Shown here piece after piece: positions 1-5,650 of a DNA stretch of 5,650 nucleotides (position 1 is its first letter; each line of letters opens with the position of its first letter). A program made the translations under genes and the position numbers. The stretch is from positions 1-5,650 of the forward strand of contig JAJZHV010000033.1 of the NCBI GenBank assembly GCA_021804345.1, given 5' to 3'. The notes under the pieces are model-generated. The model saw only the letters and a list, made by a program, of their open reading frames with translations. It did no database searches and was not told where the DNA came from. The DNA comes from Pseudomonadota bacterium. GTDB lineage: Bacteria; Pseudomonadota; Gammaproteobacteria; Burkholderiales; Ferrovaceae.

Positions 1-2425
1 ATTCTCCTCCGGCATCCAGGGCAGTGCGATACAGATGGTCGTCCGAGAAGGCTTGTTGGTGCAGTCGCAACACTTCCTGGGCCACCTGTTCCAACCCAAT
101 GCCTTCCACGCGGGTTGCGGTACCGGTAAAGAAGCGCCGCACGAATTCGCTGCTCAAACCCACCGCTTCAAAAATCTGGGCCCCACAGTACGACTGGTAC
201 GTGGAAATGCCCATTTTGGACATGACCTTGAGCAGTCCCTTGGAAACCGCCTTGGTATAACGCTTTTGAGCGTCCTTGAGCGTCAGGTCGGCGGGCAGCA
301 GGGAGGGCATGGAGCCTAAGGTTTCCAGGGCCAGGTAGGGATGAATGGCTTCCGCGCCATAGCCCGCCAGCAGCGCAAAATGATGAACTTCACGGGCAGA
401 ACCAGTTTCCACAACCAGACCGGTACGGGTTCTTTGGCCATTTTTCACCAGATGGTGGTGCACGGCAGCAGTGGCCAGCAGGGCCGGTATGGCAACCCGT
501 TCGGGCCCCAGATCACGATCGGAAAGAATCAGGATGTTCACGCCCTGAGCCACGGCTTCCAGTACTGCCGTGCAGAGGTCCGTCAGCGCCTGCTCCATGC
601 CCCCAGTTCCGGCGCTAACCGGGTAGGTGATGGGCAGAGTGGTGGCGCGAAACTGCCCTCCCGTGTAGGCGGCAATGGTCCGGATTTTTTCCATGTCCTC
701 CTGCGCCAGGACCGGTTGCCCAACTTCCAGTCGGGGTTGGGGCTGGGTGGCGTCCACGCTAAGCAGGTTGGGGCGGGGGCCAATGAAGGAGACCAGCGAC
801 ATGACCAACTCTTCCCGGATAGGGTCGATGGGTGGGTTGGTGACCTGTGCAAAGAGCTGGCGGAAATACTGGTAGAGCGATTTGGGGCGGTTGGACAGCA
901 CCGCCAGTGGGGTGTCATCCCCCATGGAGCCCACAGCCTCTTGGCCGGTGGCAGCCATGGGAACCAACAGGAATTTGAGTTCTTCTTCAGTAAAACCAAA
1001 CGCTTGCTGGCGATCTAGCAGGCTCCAGGGACTGGCTGCCGGTAATTGGGTTGGAGCGGGTAATTCTTCAATGCGGGTTTGGGTGGCTTGCAGCCAGGTG
1101 CGATAGGGATGTTCGCTGGAAAGTTGTTGTTTGACCTCGGCGTCACTGATGATGCGACCCTGTTCCAGGTCGATGAGGAACATTTTGCCCGGTTGCAGCC
1201 GCCATTTTTTGATGATGCGATGTTGGGGAATATCCAGAACCCCCATCTCGGAGGCCATCAGTACCAGATCATCACTCGTTTGCAGATAACGTGCCGGGCG
1301 CAGACCATTGCGGTCGAGGGTGGCGCCAATCTGGCGGCCATCGGTAAAGGCCACGGCTGCCGGTCCATCCCAGGGTTCCATCAGGGCGGCATGGTACTCG
1401 TAGTAGGCGCGACGACCTTCGTCCATGAGCGGGTTTCCTGCCCAGGCCTCGGGAATCAGCATGGTCATGGCCTGGACTAGAGAATACCCCCCTGCCACCA
1501 GCAGTTCTAGGGCATTGTCAAAGCTGGCGGAGTCGGACTGGCCCTCCAGAATCAGAGGCCAGATTTTTTGCAGATCTTCGCCCAGCAGCGTGGAGGCCAT
1601 GGTGCCGCGCCGGGCGGCCATCCAGTTGACGTTTCCGCGCAGGGTGTTGATTTCGCCATTGTGCGCGATCATGCGGAAGGGGTGTGCCAGATCCCAAGTG
1701 GGGAACGTGTTGGTGGAAAACCGCTGGTGGACCAGCGCCAAGGCTGAAACCATGGCAGGTTGCGATAAGTCCAGATAGTATTTGCCCACTTGATCGGCCA
1801 GTAACATGCCTTTGTAGATCAGCGTGCGGGAAGACAGGGAGGGCAGATAAAACTGTTTGCGATCCATTCCTTGTTGCAGGACGGCGTGTTCTGCGCGTTT
1901 GCGCAATACAAATAGTTTGCGCTCAAACTGATTCTGATCGGTGCAGGTTGGACCGCAAGCCAAAAACAGCTGGCGAATGACGGGTTCCACCTGCTTGACG
2001 CTTTCCCCCAGGCTGCAGTTATCTGTGGGAACATCCCGCCAACCCAGAACTCTCTGCCCCTCTTCGGTGGCGCAACGGGTGAGCGTTTCTTCACAGAAGG
2101 CACGCGCCTGGGCATCCTGTGGCAAAAACACCATGCCCACGGCATACTGACCGGCGCTGGGTAAGGTAAAGCCCAAAGCGGCGGTTTCCGAGCGCAAAAA
2201 GGCATCGGGCATCTGAATCAATATCCCGGCCCCATCTCCTGCCAGAGGGTCAGCGCCGGTGGCGCCCCGATGGGACAGATTTTCTAGGATCTGCAGTCCC
2301 TGGGCAAGGATATCGTGGCTTTTCAAGCCTTTGATATGGGCAACGAAGCCGACGCCACAAGCGTCATGTTCATGGGCGGGATCATACAGACCCTGGCGGG
2401 ACGGAGGAGTTGAAGGCTGGTTCAA
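1..2425 (-). CDS. gltB: Glutamate synthase (NADPH-type) large subunit, 5' part; runs off the left edge
   Basis: GltB makes glutamate from glutamine and 2-oxoglutarate with the small subunit GltD, in the cytoplasm. The visible 808 codons stay in one open frame, and I checked translation at several points. Residues 23 to about 430 are the class II glutamine amidotransferase domain: a short propeptide ends before Cys23 (HDACGVGF), the nucleophile after cleavage; HRGATGAD follows with Arg53 (Arg31 in mature numbering), and AHNGEINT at 254-261 supplies the oxyanion Asn-Gly (256-257). The central domain follows, with SMGDDTPLA at 500-508 and DRDLGPERVAIPALL starting at 636. The last residues (LDAGGE) sit where the FMN-binding synthase domain begins. 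That domain, the iron-sulfur cysteines and the C-terminal beta-helix lie outside; the full protein is normally about 1,500 residues. There is no in-frame ATG before the Cys motif. TTG at 2425 is chosen because GAGG lies 8 bases upstream; another TTG seven codons earlier has no ribosome site. Identity is very secure; the exact start is less so. Confidence 0.97.
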   Translation of the reverse strand, partial: MNQPSTPPSRQGLYDPAHEHDACGVGFVAHIKGLKSHDILAQGLQILENLSHRGATGADPLAGDGAGILIQMPDAFLRSETAALGFTLPSAGQYAVGMVFLPQDAQARAFCEETLTRCATEEGQRVLGWRDVPTDNCSLGESVKQVEPVIRQLFLACGPTCTDQNQFERKLFVLRKRAEHAVLQQGMDRKQFYLPSLSSRTLIYKGMLLADQVGKYYLDLSQPAMVSALALVHQRFSTNTFPTWDLAHPFRMIAHNGEINTLRGNVNWMAARRGTMASTLLGEDLQKIWPLILEGQSDSASFDNALELLVAGGYSLVQAMTMLIPEAWAGNPLMDEGRRAYYEYHAALMEPWDGPAAVAFTDGRQIGATLDRNGLRPARYLQTSDDLVLMASEMGVLDIPQHRIIKKWRLQPGKMFLIDLEQGRIISDAEVKQQLSSEHPYRTWLQATQTRIEELPAPTQLPAASPWSLLDRQQAFGFTEEELKFLLVPMAATGQEAVGSMGDDTPLAVLSNRPKSLYQYFRQLFAQVTNPPIDPIREELVMSLVSFIGPRPNLLSVDATQPQPRLEVGQPVLAQEDMEKIRTIAAYTGGQFRATTLPITYPVSAGTGGMEQALTDLCTAVLEAVAQGVNILILSDRDLGPERVAIPALLATAAVHHHLVKNGQRTRTGLVVETGSAREVHHFALLAGYGAEAIHPYLALETLGSMPSLLPADLTLKDAQKRYTKAVSKGLLKVMSKMGISTYQSYCGAQIFEAVGLSSEFVRRFFTGTATRVEGIGLEQVAQEVLRLHQQAFSDDHLYRTALDAGGE

Positions 2426-2433
2426 TCGGGTAA

Positions 2434-2437
2434 CCTC
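2434..2437 (-). promoter_or_regulatory. Ribosome binding site (GAGG) that sets the TTG start of gltB
   Basis: Reading the minus strand, GAGG is followed by eight bases (TTACCCGA) and then TTG at 2425. This is good Shine-Dalgarno spacing. An in-frame TGA near 2473 limits how far upstream the gene can extend, and the only other in-frame start candidate, TTG at 2446, has a C-rich leader with no purine run. The site therefore favours 2425, which gives a 22-residue propeptide before the catalytic cysteine. Confidence 0.7.
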
Positions 2438-2521
2438 TGCGTTCAAGTGTTCAGGAGCGGGGGGGCGCTGAAGTCAAACCTTCACGACGGGCAGGGCTGT
2501 ACGTGACGCACCGGGCATAGG

Positions 2522-2550
2522 ATGATACAGCCATCCGGCGTGAGGATCAA
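2522..2550 (-). promoter_or_regulatory. Predicted sigma70-type promoter for gltB
   Basis: On the minus strand TTGATC (2550-2545, 4 of 6 matches to TTGACA) is separated by exactly 17 bases from TATCAT (2527-2522, 5 of 6 matches to TATAAT). Transcription would begin near 2515 and leave a leader of about 90 bases before the gltB TTG. It lies wholly in the gap after the aroB stop, so gltB can be transcribed independently of aroKB. No sigma54-type GG-N10-GC promoter was seen here. This is prediction from sequence only. Confidence 0.6.
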
Positions 2551-2573
2551 TACCGCAGTGATGCGCCCGGATG
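2532..2573. repeat. 7-bp inverted repeat spanning the gltB -35 element
   Basis: CATCCGG at 2532-2538 and CCGGATG at 2567-2573 are perfect inverted copies, with centres 35 bp apart, and the -35 hexamer (2545-2550) lies between them. The spacing is too wide for a simple dimeric operator half-site pair but would suit two sites on a looped or co-operative regulator. It may also pair in a read-through transcript from aroB. The arms are short enough that chance is possible. Confidence 0.35.
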
Positions 2574-2599
2574 CTCTGCCCCGGCGGTCTTTCCGGTTT

Positions 2600-2625
2600 G
2601 CCCCCGGTTTCACCCTTGAGGGGGC
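2600..2625. repeat. GC-rich stem-loop over the aroB stop codon
   Basis: GCCCCC at 2600-2605 pairs with GGGGGC at 2620-2625 across a 14-base loop that contains the aroB stop (TCA at 2610-2612 on the plus strand). On the minus strand, the direction of aroKB transcription, it is followed by AAACC rather than a T run, so it is not a standard intrinsic terminator for aroB. On the plus strand it is followed by GTTTT, a weak terminator-like tail, but there is no plus-strand gene to end here. It may protect the 3' end of the aroKB message or slow read-through into gltB. Confidence 0.4.
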
Positions 2626-3752
2626 GTTTTCGTGTCCGGATGGACGTTTCCATCCAGCGCAATGAAACGACCGTTTCCTGGGGTCAGGATTTGCCGCACC
2701 AGCCCCGCATCCACGTGAGCGGTCAGCTTGGCTTGACCCAGACCATCCAGCAACACGTAACGAATCGCCCCTGCGGCTACTTTTTTATCCGAGGCCATGA
2801 GTTCCAGATAGCGCTCAGGGCCCAGGTTGGGAGCGCGCAGGGGAAGACCCGCGCGCTGCAGCAGGGTTGTGATCAGGGTAAGCTCGCCCTCCGAAATCCA
2901 TCCTAGGCGCTGGGATAGATCGGCGGCCAGGAGCATGCCGGCCGCCACGGCTTCGCCATGCAACCAAACGCCATAGCCGCTGCCGGTTTCGATGGCATGC
3001 CCAAAGGTATGCCCCAGATTGAGTAACGCCCGTGTTCCCCGGGTTTCAAATTCATCTTCGGCGACCACCTCGGCCTTGTTGCTGCAGGAACGTTCGATGG
3101 CCTCGGCTAGGGTTTCCGGGTGACGGGCCATGAGGGCATCCAGATGCTGATGCAGCCAGTGCAAAAAGGGCAAATCCCGAATCAGGCCATATTTGATGAT
3201 CTCTGCCACGCCCGAGCAAAATTCGCGCTGCGGCAAAGTGTTGAGGGTGCTGGTGTCAGCCAGCACCAGAGAGGGCTGATAGAAGGCGCCAAGCAAATTT
3301 TTACCCAGAGGGTGATTGATGCCGGTTTTACCGCCAACCGAAGAATCGACCTGGGACAGCAAGGTGGTGGGGATCTGGATCAGTGGCACGCCACGCAGGT
3401 AGGTGGCAGCGGCAAATCCTGCCACATCGCCGATGACCCCTCCGCCAAGAGCGATCAGGGTGGTTTGGCGCTCGCAACGATGGGTTAACAGGGCATCGTG
3501 AATCTGGTTCAGGGCCGAGCGGGTTTTATGGGCTTCCCCATCGGGCAGGGTGAGGGCCTGGGTGCGAACCCCCGCCTGAGCCAGAGTGTCCTGCAGGGTG
3601 GGTAAATACAGTGGCCCCACTGTGGTATTGGTGACAATGAAACATGAGGGTTGAGCCAGGTGGGGCAGAATCCATTGGGGCTGACGCAGCAGATCCGGAC
3701 CAATGTGAATGGGGTAGGACGCCTTGCCAAGGTTGACGCAGAGAGTTTTCAT
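2610..3752 (-). CDS. aroB: 3-dehydroquinate synthase
   Basis: AroB converts the seven-carbon sugar phosphate DAHP to 3-dehydroquinate, step 2 of the shikimate pathway, in the cytoplasm with NAD+ and a divalent metal. The 380-residue protein carries the family motifs in order: DGEAHK (71-76), the NAD-binding [11 protein letters not shown] (103-113), [18 protein letters not shown] (129-146), EIIKYG (184-189) with Glu184 as metal ligand and Lys187 nearby, [11 protein letters not shown] (245-255) with metal ligand His248, and LHGEAVA (264-270) with metal ligand His265. SDKKV (321-325) is also typical. The core ends near residue 360; the last 20 residues are a polar, Pro-rich tail and make the protein slightly longer than the usual 355-370. 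The ATG overlaps the aroK stop in ATGA, with no clear ribosome site of its own, which implies translational coupling to aroK. No frameshift or missing catalytic residue is seen. Confidence 0.98.
   Translation of the reverse strand: MKTLCVNLGKASYPIHIGPDLLRQPQWILPHLAQPSCFIVTNTTVGPLYLPTLQDTLAQAGVRTQALTLPDGEAHKTRSALNQIHDALLTHRCERQTTLIALGGGVIGDVAGFAAATYLRGVPLIQIPTTLLSQVDSSVGGKTGINHPLGKNLLGAFYQPSLVLADTSTLNTLPQREFCSGVAEIIKYGLIRDLPFLHWLHQHLDALMARHPETLAEAIERSCSNKAEVVAEDEFETRGTRALLNLGHTFGHAIETGSGYGVWLHGEAVAAGMLLAADLSQRLGWISEGELTLITTLLQRAGLPLRAPNLGPERYLELMASDKKVAAGAIRYVLLDGLGQAKLTAHVDAGLVRQILTPGNGRFIALDGNVHPDTKTPPQG
2636..2657. repeat. Stem-loop in the last codons of aroB
   Basis: Minus-strand CTGGATGG (2657-2650) can pair with CCATCCGG (2643-2636): eight pairs including one G-U, around a six-base loop AAACGT. 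It lies in codons for the unusual C-terminal tail of AroB, immediately before the second GC-rich stem-loop. The 3' arm CCATCCGG is also fully complementary to CCGGATGG at 2538-2531 inside the gltB promoter spacer, so an alternative long-range fold is possible in read-through RNA. Confidence 0.4.
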
Positions 3753-4342
3753 GGGAGCGGGTCAGGTTGCTGAGTGGGTTCTGAGGCGGATGGGGATACC
3801 AGCAAATCAGCGCTGCGCGCATCCGGGAGTTGGCGCAATTCGGATTCTAGGTGAGCCACCAGGCGCTGCACGCTTTGCTGGCCGGTATCGACGATCAAAT
3901 GGGCGGTTTCGCGGTACAGGGGATCGCGCTGCGCGAAGAGTTCCTGCAAACGGGCCTTGGGATGGGGTGTTTGCAACAGGGGACGCTGACGATCATGGCG
4001 GGTGCGCAGCCACAGTTGTTCAGGATCTGCCCGCAAGTAGATGACCAAACCGCGTTGGTGCAGGAGTTTGCGCGTTTGCGCGTTGAGAATGGCTCCACCA
4101 CCCGTGGCCAGAACAATTCCCTGGCGTTGGGTCAGGCTGGCAATCATGTGGGCTTCCCGAAGACGAAAGCCAGATTCCCCTTCTAGTTCGAAAATGGTGC
4201 CAATCCGAACCCCCGTATGGGCTTCGATTTCATGATCAGAATCGACAAAACCCAGATGCAGGCGCCGCGCCAACAGTCGCCCTACAGTGGTTTTTCCGGA
4301 ACCCATGAGCCCGGTCAAAAAAATATTGGTCTGGGTTTGCAT
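3749..4342 (-). CDS. aroK: Shikimate kinase
   Basis: AroK phosphorylates shikimate at the 3-hydroxyl with ATP, step 5 of the chorismate pathway, in the cytoplasm. Numbering from ATG at 4342 (197 residues), the Walker A loop is GLMGSGKTT (11-19, Lys17); DSD at 34-36 gives the Mg and shikimate aspartates; GFRLRE (58-63) includes the shikimate-binding Arg60; TGGGA (80-84) is the glycine-rich shikimate loop; RQRPLL (118-123) is the lid with Arg120; and LYRETA (142-147) includes Arg144. The family is usually 165-180 residues; the extra 20-25 residues at the C terminus (from about 173) are Pro, Ser and Gln rich and probably disordered. A GTG two codons earlier (4348) is an alternative start, giving 199 residues. 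Neither has a spaced ribosome site: GAGG abuts the ATG directly. The stop overlaps the aroB start by four bases. I assign aroK rather than aroL from the linkage to aroB. Confidence 0.96.
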   Translation of the reverse strand: MQTQTNIFLTGLMGSGKTTVGRLLARRLHLGFVDSDHEIEAHTGVRIGTIFELEGESGFRLREAHMIASLTQRQGIVLATGGGAILNAQTRKLLHQRGLVIYLRADPEQLWLRTRHDRQRPLLQTPHPKARLQELFAQRDPLYRETAHLIVDTGQQSVQRLVAHLESELRQLPDARSADLLVSPSASEPTQQPDPLP

Positions 4343-4348
4343 CCTCAC

Positions 4349-4354
4349 ATTGTA
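4349..4354 (-). promoter_or_regulatory. Possible -10 element for aroKB
   Basis: The minus strand reads TACAAT (5 of 6 to TATAAT) with its last base at 4349, only six to seven bases before the ATG at 4342. If it is used, the aroK message would be leaderless or nearly so, which would fit the absence of a properly spaced ribosome site. No good -35 hexamer stands 16-18 bases upstream (TGCATT at 17). A second candidate, TATAAG at 4372-4367, would start near 4360 and leave a leader of 12-18 bases. Which is used cannot be decided from sequence. Confidence 0.35.
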
Positions 4355-4368
4355 GCCGAGGGACGCCT

Positions 4369-4374
4369 TATAAT
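4369..4374 (+). promoter_or_regulatory. Perfect -10 hexamer (TATAAT) for mrcA
   Basis: TATAAT lies 27 bases before the mrcA ATG, so transcription would begin near 4381 and leave a leader of about 20 bases. At the 17-base position the -35 is CACATT, a poor match, and there is no TGN extended -10, so the promoter is probably weak or activator-dependent. The hexamer lies within the same few bases as the candidate aroK promoters on the other strand. Confidence 0.5.
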
Positions 4375-4401
4375 GCAGGCTGACCTTCTAACGGGTGTTC
4401 C

Positions 4402-5650
4402 ATGTCTTTTCGTATCCTTCTGTTTCCTCTGGCGATTATTGCCACACTCGGGTTGGTTGGGGTGGGGGTCGTGGCCCTTGTCCTGGCGTTGATTTATCCC
4501 AATCTGCCTAGTCTGGACTCCATGACAGACTATCGTCCCAAAATTCCCTTACGGATTTTTACTGCAGATGACCAATTGATTGGCGAGTTTGGCGAGGAAC
4601 GGCGCGCGCTTCTCAAGTTGTCGCGTGTGCCGCTGCGCATGCGTCAAGCCATTTTGGCTGCGGAAGATGACCGTTTTTATCAGCATGGGGCAGTGGACTA
4701 TCAGGGCATTGTGCGTGCCGTGATGGCCAATGTGTTTTCAGGAAGCGCCAAAGAAGGTGCCAGCACGATTACGATGCAGGTGGCCCGCAATTTTTTTCTG
4801 AGCAACGAAAAAACCCTCACACGCAAACTGTCTGAAGTGCTGTTGGCCTACAAGATCGAAAGCAACCTGAGCAAGGACCAGATTCTGGAACTGTATATCA
4901 ACCAGATTTACCTAGGTCAACGGGCCTACGGTTTTGGGGCCGCGGCGTACGTGTATTACGGCAAACCCCTAGAGCAATTGAGCGCGGCCGAAATGGCCAT
5001 GCTGGCTGGACTGCCCAAAGCGCCTTCGCGCTATAACCCTATCATCAATCCCAAGCGCGCCGCCTTGCGCCAGCAATATGTGTTGCGCCGCATGCACGAA
5101 CTCAAGTTTCTGGGGGATGGGGATTATGATTTCGCCTTGCACAACCCGGGTCATGCCACGCCTTTTCATTCCGGTTTTTTGCTCAAGGCCGACTATGTGG
5201 CCGAAATGGCACGCCAGTACATGGTGCAAACCTATGGGGAGGAGATTTATAACCGGGGCTACAAAGTCATTACAACGCTGTACAAGGCCAATCAGGACGC
5301 CGCTTATCGGGCCGTGCGAGCCGGCGTCATGGCCTATGACCACCGGCACGGGTACCGGGGTCCGGAAGATACGGCAGAACTGCCCAATGAAACGGTGAGC
5401 GACGAGGATCTGGAAGACGCTCTGAGCGACGTGGATGTGAGCGATGACCTCTATCCCGCAGTCGTGACACTGGCTTCGGAGCAGACGGTTCAGGCCTACG
5501 TGAAGTCCGTGGGCATGGTCACCTTGCGTGGCAGCGGCCTAGCTTTTGCCAGCTCGGCCTTAAGCGCCAGGGCGTCTGCCAGCCGCCAGATCCACCGTGG
5601 CGCCATCATTCGGGTGGCGCGCTCGGACAAGGGGGAGTGGGAAATCACCC
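4402..5650 (+). CDS. mrcA: Penicillin-binding protein 1A, N-terminal part; runs off the right edge
   Basis: PBP1A is an inner-membrane peptidoglycan synthase joining a family 51 glycosyltransferase, which polymerises lipid II, to a transpeptidase that cross-links the strands. The 416 visible residues begin with a single signal-anchor helix (about 4-32, very hydrophobic, LLFPLAIIATLGLVGVGVVA). The glycosyltransferase then shows all five motifs: AEDDRFYQHGAVD (87-99, catalytic Glu88), GASTITMQVARN (119-130), RKLSEVLLAYKIE (141-153, second Glu145, 57 residues from the first as in E. coli PBP1B), ELYINQIYLGQRAYGFGAAA (163-182) and LSAAEMAMLAGLPKAPSRYNP (193-213). The linker contains an acidic run (about 333-350) and the start of the OB-like domain typical of PBP1A, ending in RGAIIRV. 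The transpeptidase Ser-x-x-Lys is beyond the edge. The ATG is followed at once by the anchor; its ribosome site is weak (GGG about 6 bases upstream). It is also called ponA. Confidence 0.96.
   Translation, partial: MSFRILLFPLAIIATLGLVGVGVVALVLALIYPNLPSLDSMTDYRPKIPLRIFTADDQLIGEFGEERRALLKLSRVPLRMRQAILAAEDDRFYQHGAVDYQGIVRAVMANVFSGSAKEGASTITMQVARNFFLSNEKTLTRKLSEVLLAYKIESNLSKDQILELYINQIYLGQRAYGFGAAAYVYYGKPLEQLSAAEMAMLAGLPKAPSRYNPIINPKRAALRQQYVLRRMHELKFLGDGDYDFALHNPGHATPFHSGFLLKADYVAEMARQYMVQTYGEEIYNRGYKVITTLYKANQDAAYRAVRAGVMAYDHRHGYRGPEDTAELPNETVSDEDLEDALSDVDVSDDLYPAVVTLASEQTVQAYVKSVGMVTLRGSGLAFASSALSARASASRQIHRGAIIRVARSDKGEWEIT

Noticed and set aside
341..1018. A 225-codon open frame on the plus strand opposite gltB
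   Set aside because: It is antisense to well-conserved GltB codons. Its translation is rich in Gly, Gln and His with no recognisable domain, as expected from a mirror frame of a GC-rich gene, and no ribosome site was seen.
1819..2205. A 128-codon minus-strand frame inside gltB
   Set aside because: It is in another frame on the same strand as gltB, whose conserved residues (for example HRGATGAD, Cys23, HNGEIN) continue unbroken through or around it.
2459..2465. A run of seven G (seven C on the gltB strand) as a phase-variable tract
   Set aside because: Seven bases is short for slipped-strand switching, it lies in the leader and not in a coding frame, and gltB is not a typical phase-variable gene.
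2600..2630. An intrinsic terminator for aroKB
   Set aside because: The stem is good but on the minus strand it is followed by AAACC, not a T run. It is listed only as a stem-loop.
2474..2662. A 62-codon minus-strand frame bridging the end of aroB and the gltB leader, including a 14-codon ATG frame from 2518
   Set aside because: The long form begins at a TTG inside aroB. The short form starts at about the predicted transcript start, so it would have no ribosome site. Its residues show no run of regulatory amino acids such as a leader peptide would have.
3120..3488. A 122-codon plus-strand frame opposite aroB
   Set aside because: It mirrors the highly conserved NAD- and metal-binding part of AroB and shows no protein family features of its own.
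4969..5349. A 126-codon minus-strand frame opposite mrcA
   Set aside because: It lies wholly antisense to the PBP1A glycosyltransferase and linker codons, with no recognisable domain or ribosome site.

Overview
The window is a stretch of ordinary proteobacterial chromosome carrying four housekeeping genes. Three are on the minus strand, reading leftwards from about 4342: aroK (shikimate kinase), aroB (3-dehydroquinate synthase) and gltB (glutamate synthase large subunit, cut by the left edge). One is on the plus strand: mrcA/ponA (bifunctional penicillin-binding protein 1A, cut by the right edge). I see no mobile element, CRISPR array, tRNA, rRNA or foreign-looking block. The base composition looks evenly moderate-to-high GC throughout.

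Organism: the aroK-aroB pair next to a class A PBP of the PBP1A type and upstream of gltB is a neighbourhood known from Gamma- and Betaproteobacteria (in Pseudomonas, ponA / pilMNOPQ / aroK / aroB / damX-like / gltBD). The PBP1A linker with its acidic stretch and the 'IYPNLPSLDSMTDYRPKIPLRIF' type of start also look beta/gamma-proteobacterial. I cannot name a genus from sequence alone. Compared with that reference order, pilMNOPQ (between ponA and aroK) and the damX-like gene (between aroB and gltB) are missing here.

Layout: 1-2425 is gltB (minus), 808 codons visible. It begins at a TTG codon fixed by a GAGG ribosome site and by the conserved catalytic-cysteine propeptide. 2426-2609 is a 184-base gap holding a good sigma70-type promoter (TTGATC-17-TATCAT) for gltB and several inverted repeats that extend into the end of aroB. 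2610-3752 is aroB, whose start overlaps the stop of aroK (3749-4342) by the ATGA arrangement, so the two are translationally coupled. 4343-4401 is a 59-base divergent promoter region with -10-like hexamers on both strands. 4402 to the edge is mrcA.

How they work together: AroB and AroK catalyse steps 2 and 5 of the shikimate pathway to chorismate. GltB with GltD (expected to the left, outside the window) makes glutamate from glutamine and 2-oxoglutarate. PBP1A polymerises and cross-links peptidoglycan. The most interesting material is regulatory: the structured aroB-gltB junction and the very tight divergent aroK/mrcA promoter region. I found no convincing new biological system.
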